A stretch of DNA of 35,016 bases from Candidatus Avanaerovorax faecigallinarum (GCA_019113145.1 DXHZ01000085.1:1-35016), one strand, 5' to 3'; shown: positions 1 through 8,299, numbered from the stretch's first letter. Notes: generated by a model not told the origin, from the letters alone. A program made the numbers and translations.

Positions 1-97
1 GCTCAAGTGTCGCTCCGGCCTTCTGCGCTACAAAAGCGGAACCCCATATCATGGCGGTCAGAAGAAGCAGAAGATCGCTTTGCAGTTTCTTGCTCAT
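1..97 (-). CDS. EamA/DMT-family transporter, N-terminal fragment (cut by window edge)
   Basis: Only the first 32 codons lie in the window. The ATG is the complement of 95-97, with a GGAG ribosome binding site (complement of 106-109) 8 nt upstream. The peptide starts MSKKLQSDLLLLLTAMIWGS and continues with the motif AFVAQKAGAT. A short charged start, then a hydrophobic helix with a WGS(A/T)F motif, is the hallmark of the first transmembrane segment of EamA/RhaT-type drug/metabolite transporters (usually about 10 helices, about 300 residues). The substrate cannot be told from this fragment. The gene is divergent from cobT. Confidence 0.75.
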   Translation of the reverse strand, partial: MSKKLQSDLLLLLTAMIWGSAFVAQKAGATLE

Positions 98-151
98 AAT
101 TTCAACTCCATTTTCCATAAATATTCCCGACGACAAAGTCGCCACGAATAT

Positions 152-180
152 ATTATATAGGTGCAAGTCAGAAATGGCAA
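152..180 (-). promoter_or_regulatory. sigma-70 type promoter for the EamA transporter
   Basis: On the minus strand TTGCCA (complement of 175-180) and TATAAT (complement of 152-157) are separated by exactly 17 bp and point toward the EamA start codon at 97. The match to the housekeeping consensus is strong. It leaves a 5' leader of roughly 50 nt. No equally good promoter is visible for the divergent cobT gene; its upstream region has only a long T/A run with GATAAT at 212-217. Confidence 0.65.
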
Positions 181-257
181 ATAATTGGTTTATTTTTTTG
201 AAAAAAAATGCGATAATATAGAAGTGTGTATTCATCGATGACAGCGAAAGGACGGAC

Positions 258-1406
258 ATGGAAAATATCAATAGAGAACAGGAAAAAAGATTTTACAGCG
301 CCCTTGCAAAAGTGGGCAGGGCAGATGAAGAGGCGATGAAAGCGGCAAAGGAGCGTCAGGACTATCTGGCAAAACCGCCGGGAAGTCTTGGAGGCCTCGA
401 GGATATATCGGTCAAAATCGCCGGAATTACGGGAAGGTCTTACGGAAACGACGTCAGAAAGCAGGCCATTGCCATAATGAGCGCGGATAACGGCGTCGTG
501 GAGGAGGGCGTTGCTTCTGCTCCTCAGTCCGTAACGCTGATGCAGACCATAAACTTTACCAGGAGGATTACCGGCGTAAGCTCCATGGCGAAATACTTCG
601 GAATAGATCTTCTCGTAACCGACGTGGGAGTTGCCATGGAAATACCGGAGGAACTTTACACCGACTCAATGCTCACCGAGGACGGAAAGATAACCCGTCT
701 CATAGTTAACAGAAGGATAGCAGACGGTACGGCCAACCTTGCGAAGGGACCCGCAATGACGAGAGAGCAGGCGCTTACGGCGCTCAACGTGGGCCTTGAC
801 GCCGCCGAAGCCTTTAAAAAGGCGGGAGTCCAGCTCATGGGCATAGGCGAAATGGGCATAGGAAACACCACCACTTCCACTGCTTTAATCTGCGCCCTTA
901 CGGGAAAATCCCCGAGGGAGCTTACGGGAAGAGGGGGCGGACTTAACGACGAAGGCCTCACTAAGAAGATAAAAGTCATAGAGGATGCGGTAAACGGATT
1001 CTGCATGGCCGATCCACTGGAAAAGCTTTCCTGCATAGGCGGCTTTGACATATGCGCCATGACAGGCGCGTTCATAGGCGCGGCAATTCACAGAATACCC
1101 GTCGTGGTGGACGGACTGATTTCCGCAGCCGCGGCATGTATGGCGAAGGAGTTTGCGCCGACCGTTACCGACTTTATGTTCGCATCTCATAAGTCCTACG
1201 AGCCGGGATATTCCATAGCCGTTGAAAGGCTGGGTCTTACTCCGGTGTTCACTCTCGGAATGAGACTGGGAGAGGGAAGCGGATGCCCGATAATGTTCAA
1301 GACCATCGAGGCGGCCTGCGCTTCCATGGATTTGATGAAGACTCTGGAGGAGGCTTCTATCGAGGCCGACTACCTTGAAGAAATAAGAAGGGACAATCTT
1401 TTCTGA
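258..1406 (+). CDS. cobT: Nicotinate-nucleotide--dimethylbenzimidazole phosphoribosyltransferase (CobT)
   Basis: CobT transfers the phosphoribosyl group of nicotinate mononucleotide to the lower-ligand base, giving alpha-ribazole phosphate for the nucleotide loop of cobalamin. The 382-residue protein has the family's KPPGSLGGLEDI motif near residue 40, the glycine-rich MGIGEMGIGNTTTSTAL segment near 200, and LGEGSGCPIMF near 345, which carries the catalytic glutamate. It is slightly longer than the usual 350 residues, mostly through an N-terminal extension. The start has AAAGGACGG upstream. It is the first gene of the cobalamin block, and its TGA overlaps the ATG of cobU. I saw no cobalamin riboswitch in the 160 bp before it. 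Confidence 0.96.
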   Translation: MENINREQEKRFYSALAKVGRADEEAMKAAKERQDYLAKPPGSLGGLEDISVKIAGITGRSYGNDVRKQAIAIMSADNGVVEEGVASAPQSVTLMQTINFTRRITGVSSMAKYFGIDLLVTDVGVAMEIPEELYTDSMLTEDGKITRLIVNRRIADGTANLAKGPAMTREQALTALNVGLDAAEAFKKAGVQLMGIGEMGIGNTTTSTALICALTGKSPRELTGRGGGLNDEGLTKKIKVIEDAVNGFCMADPLEKLSCIGGFDICAMTGAFIGAAIHRIPVVVDGLISAAAACMAKEFAPTVTDFMFASHKSYEPGYSIAVERLGLTPVFTLGMRLGEGSGCPIMFKTIEAACASMDLMKTLEEASIEADYLEEIRRDNLF

Positions 1407-1945
1407 TGAACGTGTTCATAAGCGGCGGCGCCAAAAACGGCAAGTCAATGTTCGCCCAGAGGGCGGCAAAAGAGATGGCGGAAGAGAAGGGAACGCCGCT
1501 GTATTACGTTGCGACCATGATTCCCCATGATGAAGAGGATGAGGCGCGCATAGCGAGGCATATAAGAGAGCGGGAAGGCTGGGGCTTTACCACGGTGGAA
1601 GCCGGAAGGGACATCTGCGGCATTCTTAACGAGGCGGACCCGGACGGCGTATTTCTTTTAGACAGCGTGACGGCTCTCCTTGCCAACGAGATGTTTTCAG
1701 AGGACGGATACGACCCCGGCGCCGGGGAAAAGGTGGCGGAGGAGCTTGCGGAATTTGCCCGCCGGACGGGAAACACCGTGTTCGTATCCGATTACATATA
1801 TTCCGATGCGGCAAGGTACGACGAGATGACGGAAAACTACAGGCGCGCCCTTGCTGCGGCCGACAAAAGGCTGGCCCGGGTATGCGACAGGGTCGCAGAG
1901 GTCAGCTGCGGAACGGTCATATTCCACAAAGGAGATGCAATTTGA
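1406..1945 (+). CDS. cobU: Adenosylcobinamide kinase / adenosylcobinamide-phosphate guanylyltransferase (CobU)
   Basis: This bifunctional enzyme phosphorylates adenosylcobinamide and then transfers GMP to give adenosylcobinamide-GDP. The 179-residue protein starts MNVFISGGAKNGKS, a complete Walker A P-loop. It keeps the segment ATMIPHDEEDEARIARH near residues 36-52 that corresponds to the GMP-accepting histidine region, and FLLDSVTALLANEMF as the Walker B region. Length matches the family. The start codon overlaps the cobT stop (TGATG), which suggests translational coupling. The C-terminus (VAEVSCGTVIFHKGDAI) is shorter than in Salmonella CobU; a second CobU-like gene lies at 2805. Confidence 0.93.
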   Translation: MNVFISGGAKNGKSMFAQRAAKEMAEEKGTPLYYVATMIPHDEEDEARIARHIREREGWGFTTVEAGRDICGILNEADPDGVFLLDSVTALLANEMFSEDGYDPGAGEKVAEELAEFARRTGNTVFVSDYIYSDAARYDEMTENYRRALAAADKRLARVCDRVAEVSCGTVIFHKGDAI

Positions 1946-2796
1946 AATATATAACGGCTTTTTTCATGGCCTGGGGGAATTTCCTGGCCATTCCATGCCC
2001 CCGGAAAATATGGAACGGGGAATATAAAAATCTGATGCTGGCCATGCTTCCTTCGGTGGGGCTGGTTCACGGAGCCATTGTCGCGCTTCTGTTCGGAATC
2101 TTGGTCATAACGGTATTTCCGGTGTATGTTACCGGGTTTATCGTGACCCTCGCGGTGTTCGGACTGTGCGGATTCATACACCTTGACGGGTTCATGGACT
2201 GCTGCGACGCGATTCTTTCAAGGCGTCCCCTGGAGGAAAGGCAGCGCATACTGAAAGACCCGAATACGGGAGCTTTTGCGGTAGTATCCGTAATATTTCT
2301 CATTCTGTGCTGGTTTGCCTGTGCCGTTGACCTTACGGAGGCCGTCCTTCTCAGCGCAATGAAGGAGATACTGTCGGGAGGCGGCAGTCTCTTCGGCGTA
2401 AGTCCGGGAGAATCCGCAGCGGCGGCGCTCCTGCTCATACCCGTGTTTTCGAGAGGTATGGGCGGCCTTTTCGTTCTGACCTACGACCCGATAGGGCACA
2501 GCCAGTACGTGGAGGATGCGGCAAGAGACGATAGAGGAAGCTGCAGAACGGTAATCGCCATACAGCTTTCCCTCTATACTGCCATAATCGCCATAATATG
2601 GCTCTTTACGTGTGGAGGCGTTCCGCTGACCGCTCTCGGGGCCGCAGTGATGACTTCCCTCGGGGCATACGCGGGATGCGCATACGCCAGAAAGCAGCTG
2701 GGAGGCATGAGCGGCGACATTGCTGGGTACAGTATCTGCATGGGAGAGGCCGCAGGACTGCTTTCGTTTATCGCGATGATTCACCTTGTATTTTAG
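1942..2796 (+). CDS. cobS: Adenosylcobinamide-GDP ribazoletransferase (cobalamin synthase, CobS)
   Basis: CobS is a membrane enzyme that joins adenosylcobinamide-GDP to alpha-ribazole (phosphate), closing the nucleotide loop. The acidic signature HLDGFMDCCDAILSRR lies near residues 75-90, and RILKDPNTGAF follows, as in the family. Several hydrophobic helices follow (around 110-130, 160-180, 215-240 and 265-284). I chose the TTG at 1942 because AAAGGAG (1928-1934) lies 7 nt upstream and the product then begins LKYITAFFMAWGNFLAIP, the normal CobS start. An upstream in-frame start would add 20 residues read from inside cobU. It overlaps cobU by 4 nt. Confidence 0.93.
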   Translation: MKYITAFFMAWGNFLAIPCPRKIWNGEYKNLMLAMLPSVGLVHGAIVALLFGILVITVFPVYVTGFIVTLAVFGLCGFIHLDGFMDCCDAILSRRPLEERQRILKDPNTGAFAVVSVIFLILCWFACAVDLTEAVLLSAMKEILSGGGSLFGVSPGESAAAALLLIPVFSRGMGGLFVLTYDPIGHSQYVEDAARDDRGSCRTVIAIQLSLYTAIIAIIWLFTCGGVPLTALGAAVMTSLGAYAGCAYARKQLGGMSGDIAGYSICMGEAAGLLSFIAMIHLVF

Positions 2797-2804
2797 GAGA
2801 AGAT

Positions 2805-3182
2805 ATGATTCTGATTTTCGGAGGAGCGTACCAGGGAAAGAAGGAGTACGCCGTCAAAAACTACAACATTGAAAGCGAAGATATTCTGACTTTGTCGGAA
2901 GAGGACAAGACGCTTCCCGACGCCCGGGCATACGGAAATTTTCACGAGTTTACATACGGCTTTGCGAAGCGGGGAGAGTCGGCGGACGAATACCTCAGGG
3001 AGAATATGGAATCCCTTAAGGACAAAATCATAATTTCCGACGACATTTCGTCTGGGATAGTTCCCGTAGACACCACCCTCAGAGCATGGAGAGAGATGCA
3101 TGGAAGATGCCTGAACATGCTGGCGGCGGAGGCCGACGAAGTGGTTAGAGTGTTTTGCGGCATAGGGAGCAGGATAAAGTGA
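2805..3182 (+). CDS. Short CobU-like P-loop protein (second CobU paralog)
   Basis: This 125-residue protein belongs to the CobU family but is much shorter than CobU. It begins MILIFGGAYQGKKEYA, a P-loop in which the usual Ser/Thr after GK is a lysine. It ends with the conserved CobU tail: SSGIVPVDTTLRAWREMHGR, then a VVRVFCGIGSRIK-type terminus. The middle part that carries the guanylylated histidine in full CobU is missing. The start has AGGAGA 6 nt upstream, and the stop overlaps the ATG of the next gene. Short CobU-like proteins beside cobS are known in Clostridia. Whether this one is catalytic, given the altered Walker A, is open; it may work with the 1406-1945 protein. Confidence 0.82.
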   Translation: MILIFGGAYQGKKEYAVKNYNIESEDILTLSEEDKTLPDARAYGNFHEFTYGFAKRGESADEYLRENMESLKDKIIISDDISSGIVPVDTTLRAWREMHGRCLNMLAAEADEVVRVFCGIGSRIK

Positions 3183-4912
3183 TGACTTCGAAGATATATT
3201 TTATAAGGCACGGGATAACCGAAGGAAATATAAAGAAGTGGTTCTACGGCTCCACGGACATTCCTCTGACGGAGGAGGGAAAGCGGGAGCTTGAGATAAT
3301 AAAAGAAAACGGAATCTACCGGCTGCCGGAGGGCGGAGAGACGGGTTTTGTGACATCGGGACTTAAGCGGGCGGAGGAGACTCTGGAAATTCTCTTCGGA
3401 AAGCGGGAAAGACAGGTTCTCGAAAACCTGAGAGAGATGGAGTTCGGCGAATACGAGTGCAAAAGCTTTGCCGAGCTTTCGGGAGATCCGGTTTTCGACA
3501 GATGGTGCATGGATGAGACCGGTGATACGGCTCTTACGGGCGGCGAGTCGAGAAATCACTTCAGAAAACGAGTGAGAGAAGGAGTCAGGGAGCTCATAGG
3601 ACTTCACAGACTCAGGGAGCTTTCCGTAAGACATAACGGAAAGGACGCGGTCACCGTGGCGGTATGTCACGGAGGCGTCATATCGGCGGCAATGGAAATG
3701 CTTTTCCCTGAAGCCCGGGATAATATGTGGCAGTGGATGCCGGAGCCGGGCGCGGGATTTGCGGTATATTTTAAAGACGGAGGTGCAGTGATGTACGAAG
3801 AAGTGAGCGGAATAAAAAAGCTGGGTTTTGGAATGATGAGACTCCCCATGAAGGACGGGGAAATCGACATGGAACAGACCATGGAAATGGTCGATATGTT
3901 CCTGGCGCACGGATATACCTATTTTGATACGGCCTACAGCTACCTTGACGGAAAGTCCGAAATAGCCGTCAGGAAAGCCCTGGTGGAAAGACACCCGAGA
4001 GAAAGCTTCAAGCTTGCAACGAAGCTTCCGGCGTGGCTTGCGGCCGATGAAGCCTCCGCGAAGAAGATGTTCGACGAGTCTCTGGAAAAAACGGGAGCCG
4101 GATATTTCGACTACTATCTCCTTCACAATCTTGGAGACAAGAGAACGGAAAGCTTCGACAAATACGGAATATGGGACTACCTGGCCGAAAAGAAAAAGCA
4201 GGGTCTCATAAAGAATCTGGGATTTTCCATGCACGACACGGCAGAGGCTCTGGACAAAGTGCTCACCGACCATCCCGAGGTGGATTTCGTGCAGCTTCAG
4301 ATAAACTATGCGGACTGGGATAATCCGTCCGTTCAGTCGAGGCTCTGCTACGAGACGGCGAGACGTCACGGTAAGAAAGTGGTGATTATGGAGCCTGTCA
4401 AAGGCGGCTCGCTTGCGAATATGCCTGAGGCCGTTTCTGGTATTTTCAGAGAGGCGGACCCGAAGGCGAGCGCAGCTTCATGGGCCGTAAAATTCGCGGC
4501 GTCCCTTGACGGAGTGATTACGGTTCTCTCCGGAATGAGCGACCTGAACCAGATGAGAGACAACCTTGCCACCATGGACGGATTTTCAGGCAGGCTTACG
4601 GACGAAGAGGAAAATGTTATTGCAAAGGCTGTAGAGGCCATAAACGCCATGCCTAAGATTCCTTGCACTGAATGCGAATACTGCAAGAAGGGCTGTCCGA
4701 AGGAGATTAATATCCCGGATATTTTCGGCGCGATGAACAAGTACCTGGTATTCGACCACCTTCAGGGAGCCAGGGACAGCTACGGCTTCGCCACGAAGAA
4801 CGGCGGAAAGGCTACGGACTGCATACAGTGCGGTCAGTGTGAATCCGTATGTCCGCAGCACATTAAGATAATAGACGAGCTGAAAAAGTGCGCGGAGACT
4901 CTGGAGGGATAG
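3182..4912 (+). CDS. Fusion: alpha-ribazole phosphatase-like (CobC) domain + [4Fe-4S] aldo/keto reductase
   Basis: One 576-residue frame covers two enzymes. Residues 1 to about 200 are a histidine phosphatase: IYFIRHGITEGN with the RHG motif at 9-11, LREMEFGEYE near 85, and AVCHGGVI near 160. Given its neighbours it is probably CobC, which removes the phosphate of alpha-ribazole 5'-phosphate. From residue 204 (MYEEVSGIKKLGFGMMRLP) the protein is a complete aldo/keto reductase with DTAYSYLDG, ATKLP and LLHNLGD carrying the catalytic Asp/Tyr/Lys/His. Two CxxCxxCxxxCP clusters follow at about 495 and 547. The start overlaps the previous stop (TGATG). A perfect internal ribosome binding site sits at the domain joint, so the reductase may also be made alone. 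Confidence 0.88.
   Translation: MTSKIYFIRHGITEGNIKKWFYGSTDIPLTEEGKRELEIIKENGIYRLPEGGETGFVTSGLKRAEETLEILFGKRERQVLENLREMEFGEYECKSFAELSGDPVFDRWCMDETGDTALTGGESRNHFRKRVREGVRELIGLHRLRELSVRHNGKDAVTVAVCHGGVISAAMEMLFPEARDNMWQWMPEPGAGFAVYFKDGGAVMYEEVSGIKKLGFGMMRLPMKDGEIDMEQTMEMVDMFLAHGYTYFDTAYSYLDGKSEIAVRKALVERHPRESFKLATKLPAWLAADEASAKKMFDESLEKTGAGYFDYYLLHNLGDKRTESFDKYGIWDYLAEKKKQGLIKNLGFSMHDTAEALDKVLTDHPEVDFVQLQINYADWDNPSVQSRLCYETARRHGKKVVIMEPVKGGSLANMPEAVSGIFREADPKASAASWAVKFAASLDGVITVLSGMSDLNQMRDNLATMDGFSGRLTDEEENVIAKAVEAINAMPKIPCTECEYCKKGCPKEINIPDIFGAMNKYLVFDHLQGARDSYGFATKNGGKATDCIQCGQCESVCPQHIKIIDELKKCAETLEG
3779..3793 (+). promoter_or_regulatory. Internal Shine-Dalgarno and ATG at the CobC/reductase boundary
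   Basis: GGAGG at 3779-3783 precedes an in-frame ATG at 3791 by 7 nt. That ATG encodes residue 204 of the fusion. The following peptide is a normal N-terminus for a stand-alone 4Fe-4S aldo/keto reductase of 373 residues. Both a fusion and a separate reductase could therefore be produced from the same mRNA. Confidence 0.6.
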
Positions 4913-4914
4913 AA

Positions 4915-5706
4915 ATGAAGGTAAGCGCAGCATATTTCAGCCCTACCGGCGGCACGGAAAAGGTGGTAAAAATCATCGGAGACGAAATGGCCGCCGGAGG
5001 ACAGATAAGATATATAGACCTTACTCAGACGGGCTGCAACTTTTCCAAATACGAAATGGAAGCGGGCGAGATTCTGGTAGCGGGAGTTCCCGTATTCTGC
5101 GGAAGGGTACCTGCCGTCTGCATAGAACGCATAAAGAAATTTAAAGGCGGCGGAGCCATGGCGGTGCCCGTTGCCGTATACGGAAACAGAGCCGTTGAGG
5201 ACGCTCTTTTAGAGCTTTCGGACGCTCTGACGGAAGCGGGCTTTCGCGTGATTGCAGGAATAGATGCGGTGGCTCAGCACTCCATCGCCCCTGCCATAGC
5301 CCAGGGAAGGCCGGACGAGTCAGACGAAGCCGAGCTTAAACTCTTTGCTCAGACTATAAAGGGACAGGCGGCGCTGGCCGCAGTCGAAGGTGATTCATCG
5401 GAGGCCATGGTGGAAGCGCCGATTCCGGGAAACAGACCTTATCAGCCGATGAAGGACGTGAAGCTCTATCCTTATGCGGACGAAAGATGTATGGTTTGCG
5501 GACTTTGCGCATCGAAATGCCCTGTAGGAGCTATTCCCATGTCAGAACCCTATAATACGGTGGAAGAAAAGTGCATTTCCTGCATGAGATGCGTAAGGCT
5601 CTGCCCTATAGGTTCCCGCTCGGTTGATGAAGAAAGAGTAAAGGGCACGGAAGCCCATCTTAGGGAAGTCTGTCCCGAGAGAAATGTGAACAGGCTGTAC
5701 ATATAG
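4915..5706 (+). CDS. EFR1-type flavodoxin-ferredoxin fusion protein
   Basis: The 263-residue protein begins with a flavodoxin-like fold: VSAAYFSPTGGTEKVVK at 3-19 is a phosphate-binding loop for FMN, and MAVPVAVYGNRAVEDAL follows near 83. It ends with two [4Fe-4S] motifs, CMVCGLCASKCPVGAI from residue 192 and CISCMRCVRLCPIGS from residue 220. The start at 4915 is preceded by GGAGG at 4903-4907 (7 nt). It should be a cytoplasmic electron carrier. It sits directly behind the cobC-reductase gene, so a role as reductant for that reductase or for cobalamin is possible, but this is inference from position only. Confidence 0.85.
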   Translation: MKVSAAYFSPTGGTEKVVKIIGDEMAAGGQIRYIDLTQTGCNFSKYEMEAGEILVAGVPVFCGRVPAVCIERIKKFKGGGAMAVPVAVYGNRAVEDALLELSDALTEAGFRVIAGIDAVAQHSIAPAIAQGRPDESDEAELKLFAQTIKGQAALAAVEGDSSEAMVEAPIPGNRPYQPMKDVKLYPYADERCMVCGLCASKCPVGAIPMSEPYNTVEEKCISCMRCVRLCPIGSRSVDEERVKGTEAHLREVCPERNVNRLYI

Positions 5707-5720
5707 CCGGGGAATTTTTC

Positions 5721-6575
5721 ATGGATAAGAAGAGAAAAGCAGGCATAGTAATAGCGGCGGTTCTGCTGGCGCTTGCTCTGGGAAGCGCTGCATGGTACGG
5801 TTCCGCCGTGGAAAGCGGACGGATAGTGAAAGATAATCAGACGACTGAAGAATCCGGACCTGAAGAGAAGAACGAAGAAGAAAAGCAGGACGAAGAGACT
5901 GAAGAAGAAGTTCCGGAAGAGGAAGCTTCCGAAGGGGAAGAAGAAATCTCTTCGGAGGAGGAAAACGGCGAAAGCGCGAATTCCGGTTCTTCCCAGAATA
6001 CGGGAGATTCGTATCCGAGGCCTGCCGGAACGTCTGTGGTGTCGAATCCCGAGAGCATAGCGGTTCTCGTGAACAAGGCAAACTTTCTGCCGGAGGGCTG
6101 GGAGCCTTCGGATCTTGTTTCCGTAGGAGGAGGTCAGCAGCTCAGAGCGGAGGCGGCGACGGCCTTAAGCAGCCTTAAAGCAGCTGCAGAGGCTGACGGA
6201 TACACATTTAACGTCATCAGCGGCTACAGGACAAAGGAGACACAGATAAGCCTCTATTCAAATTATATGGCACAGGATCCGGAGGGAGCTCCGTATCTCA
6301 GCGCATACCCGAGGTCCAGCGAGCACGAACTGGGGCTTGCTATGGACATAAGCCCGGACTGGTCCCTGCACTACGACCTTCTGGAGACGGGACTTGGAAA
6401 ATGGATGACGGCTCACGCTCACGAGTACGGCTGGATCCTGAGATACCCGGAGGGAAAGACTGAAGTCACCGGCTACGTGTTCGAGGCGTGGCACTACAGA
6501 TATGTGGGAAAGAGCCTTGCGGCTGAAATAAAGAGCAGCGGACTTACGCTGGAAGAATATTACGGGAGTATTTAA
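5721..6575 (+). CDS. Membrane-anchored D-alanyl-D-alanine carboxypeptidase, VanY/M15B family
   Basis: The 284-residue protein has an N-terminal KKRK start and one transmembrane helix (about 7-25), then a very acidic, low-complexity Glu/Ser linker (about 36-95). A C-terminal M15B peptidase domain follows. Zinc ligands and catalytic residues are visible: SSEHELGLAMDI with His202 and Asp209, and EAWHYRYVG with Glu255 and His258. SGYRTKETQISLY is the usual upstream motif. It should trim the terminal D-Ala of peptidoglycan stem peptides outside the membrane. It follows EFR1 by 14 nt and is probably in the same transcript, though without an obvious functional link to it. No van resistance genes are nearby. 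Confidence 0.9.
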   Translation: MDKKRKAGIVIAAVLLALALGSAAWYGSAVESGRIVKDNQTTEESGPEEKNEEEKQDEETEEEVPEEEASEGEEEISSEEENGESANSGSSQNTGDSYPRPAGTSVVSNPESIAVLVNKANFLPEGWEPSDLVSVGGGQQLRAEAATALSSLKAAAEADGYTFNVISGYRTKETQISLYSNYMAQDPEGAPYLSAYPRSSEHELGLAMDISPDWSLHYDLLETGLGKWMTAHAHEYGWILRYPEGKTEVTGYVFEAWHYRYVGKSLAAEIKSSGLTLEEYYGSI

Positions 6576-6577
6576 AA

Positions 6578-7585
6578 ATGGCTAAGAACGATCGAAAAAT
6601 ATTAACCGACAGAAAGATGGCGAAAAACAACGTGCGCCACAGCGATGCGGAGATAGACAGACTGGGTGCAAAGACCGAGCTGCTCATAAAGGCTTCGAAA
6701 ATCGGTACAATAGCGATAGTGGGAGCGGTGCTCCTGTATATGATTGTGACATTTCCTCAGTACTACAGGGCTACCGGAGGCGTGCTTCAGGCAATTCTGC
6801 TGACTGTAGTGTGCGCCGCAGTCTGCGGAATAGGTATAAACGGAATACTTTACTCTCTGATTGCAAAGCGTGCGGAGGGATCTTTCTGGACGGCATACAG
6901 GCAGGAAATGCTGGTAAACATGCCGGAGGAAGAGTCCGAACTTATAGATATGACTATATTCAAAGAAGAACCGGGACTGGAGTATGAGCAGATGGAAGCC
7001 AGCGTTCTGGTGAATATCAGATATGACAAGCTGTGCTATACTCATGACACCCTTTACGGCGAATATGGAGATACCTGTTTCAGAATGACAGATCTCAAGG
7101 CCGGAGTCCCGCAGAGAAATGAAAAGGGCCGGGTAGAAAGCCGTACGATTTTTGACGGAGTGCTGGGCATGGTATGGAATGACGAAGCCGAACCGCTCAG
7201 GAAAAACGGATTTCTGCAGATTTTGTCAAAGGATTACAGCCCTGAGACGGCGGGCCACACCGTTGACCACATAATCGAGACAGGAGACGAAGAGTTCGAC
7301 AGTACATTTACTGTTTACGCCCAGAAGCCGAACAGGCTTAACGGTTTTTTCACCGACGATTTCAGAGAAATCCTTCTGGATATAAAGAAGGACGCGGGCT
7401 GTCCCGTTGCGGTGTCATTTAACGGAGGCTGGCTGTTCATAGCTCTTAACAACTGCCCTAAGTACTTCGAGGCTGAAGCGAACAAAAAAACCTCTCAGAA
7501 GAGAGAGGAAATGAAGAGCTTTATCAGGGTCATAGACGGAGCCGGCAGGCTGTTTGCCGCCGCCGTGGAAAGCACGCCTGTATAA
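6578..7585 (+). CDS. DUF3137-like membrane protein of unknown function
   Basis: A 335-residue protein with a charged N-terminus (about 1-40), two adjacent transmembrane helices (about 43-62 and 68-92) and a long cytoplasmic C-terminal domain. That domain contains SRTIFDGVLGMVWN (near 190) and EFDSTFTVYAQKPNRLN followed by a segment ending AVSFNGGWLFIALNN (about 245-300). This matches my memory of the DUF3137 pattern (a 'F.g.l..v....' strand, then 'F...F.VYa.d'). No enzymatic motif is visible. GGGAG lies 9 nt before the ATG, and only 2 nt separate it from the VanY stop. Confidence 0.7.
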   Translation: MAKNDRKILTDRKMAKNNVRHSDAEIDRLGAKTELLIKASKIGTIAIVGAVLLYMIVTFPQYYRATGGVLQAILLTVVCAAVCGIGINGILYSLIAKRAEGSFWTAYRQEMLVNMPEEESELIDMTIFKEEPGLEYEQMEASVLVNIRYDKLCYTHDTLYGEYGDTCFRMTDLKAGVPQRNEKGRVESRTIFDGVLGMVWNDEAEPLRKNGFLQILSKDYSPETAGHTVDHIIETGDEEFDSTFTVYAQKPNRLNGFFTDDFREILLDIKKDAGCPVAVSFNGGWLFIALNNCPKYFEAEANKKTSQKREEMKSFIRVIDGAGRLFAAAVESTPV

Positions 7586-7597
7586 GGAGTCCGGGCG

Positions 7598-8299
7598 ATG
7601 AACAGGGCAACCTTAAAATATTCTTTTATGCGCTCCCTGCCTGTAATGGCAGGGTATATCGTTTTGGGCATAGGCTTCGGCGTGCTTCTGGCCGACAAAG
7701 GATATTCCTTCTGGTGGGCCATACTCATGAGCACGGTGGTACTGGCAGGCACCCTTCAGTACGTGGGTGTGGAGCTCCTTGCCACGGGAGCGTCGCTCAT
7801 ATCCACCATACTTATGAGCCTTATGATAAACGCCCGGCACCTCTTTTACGGAATTTCCATGCTGAAAAAGTACGGGAGGATGGACTGGAAGCGGTTTTAC
7901 GCCATCTTCGCTCTTACAGACGAGACATATTCGCTGGTGTGTACAGATGATGTTCCCGACGGCGTTGACAGGGAGTGGTACTATTTTCTTCTTTCGATGA
8001 TGAACCACAGCTACTGGATTATCGGAAGCTTTATCGGGGCGTTTATAGGAAACACCTTTGAGTTCAATTCCGCCGGGGTGGATTTTTCCATGACCGCGCT
8101 CTTTGTCGTGATGCTGGTGGAGCAGTGGGAAAAGAGCAGAACCCACATCCCGGCACTTTTAGGCGGAGGAATCACATTAATCTGCCTCATCGTATTCGGA
8201 GCCGATTACTTTCTCATTCCGTCAATGCTCATAATAGCGGCAGCCCTTCTTCTCCTGAAGCCTGCCATAACAAAAGCGGAAGGAGGCGATGAGGCATGA
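7598..8299 (+). CDS. azlC: AzlC family branched-chain amino acid exporter, large subunit
   Basis: AzlC with AzlD forms a membrane exporter for branched-chain amino acids (or analogues such as azaleucine in Bacillus). The 233-residue protein has the family signature near the N-terminus: MAGYIVLGIGFGVLLADKGY, then TLQYVGVELLATGAS and MINARHLFYGISML (about 62-90). Several hydrophobic helices follow, including one at the C-terminus rich in Ile/Leu. AAGGAG lies before the ATG. It overlaps azlD by an ATGA, as in other azlCD pairs. Confidence 0.93.
   Translation: MNRATLKYSFMRSLPVMAGYIVLGIGFGVLLADKGYSFWWAILMSTVVLAGTLQYVGVELLATGASLISTILMSLMINARHLFYGISMLKKYGRMDWKRFYAIFALTDETYSLVCTDDVPDGVDREWYYFLLSMMNHSYWIIGSFIGAFIGNTFEFNSAGVDFSMTALFVVMLVEQWEKSRTHIPALLGGGITLICLIVFGADYFLIPSMLIIAAALLLLKPAITKAEGGDEA

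Noticed and set aside
97-257. Cobalamin riboswitch in front of cobT
   Set aside because: The gap is only 160 bp and shows no B12-box-like GCCACTG segment or the long paired domain of that riboswitch class.
2942-4369. 475-codon minus-strand open frame opposite the cobC-reductase fusion
   Set aside because: It lies across two clear plus-strand genes, lacks a ribosome binding site and has no recognisable domain.
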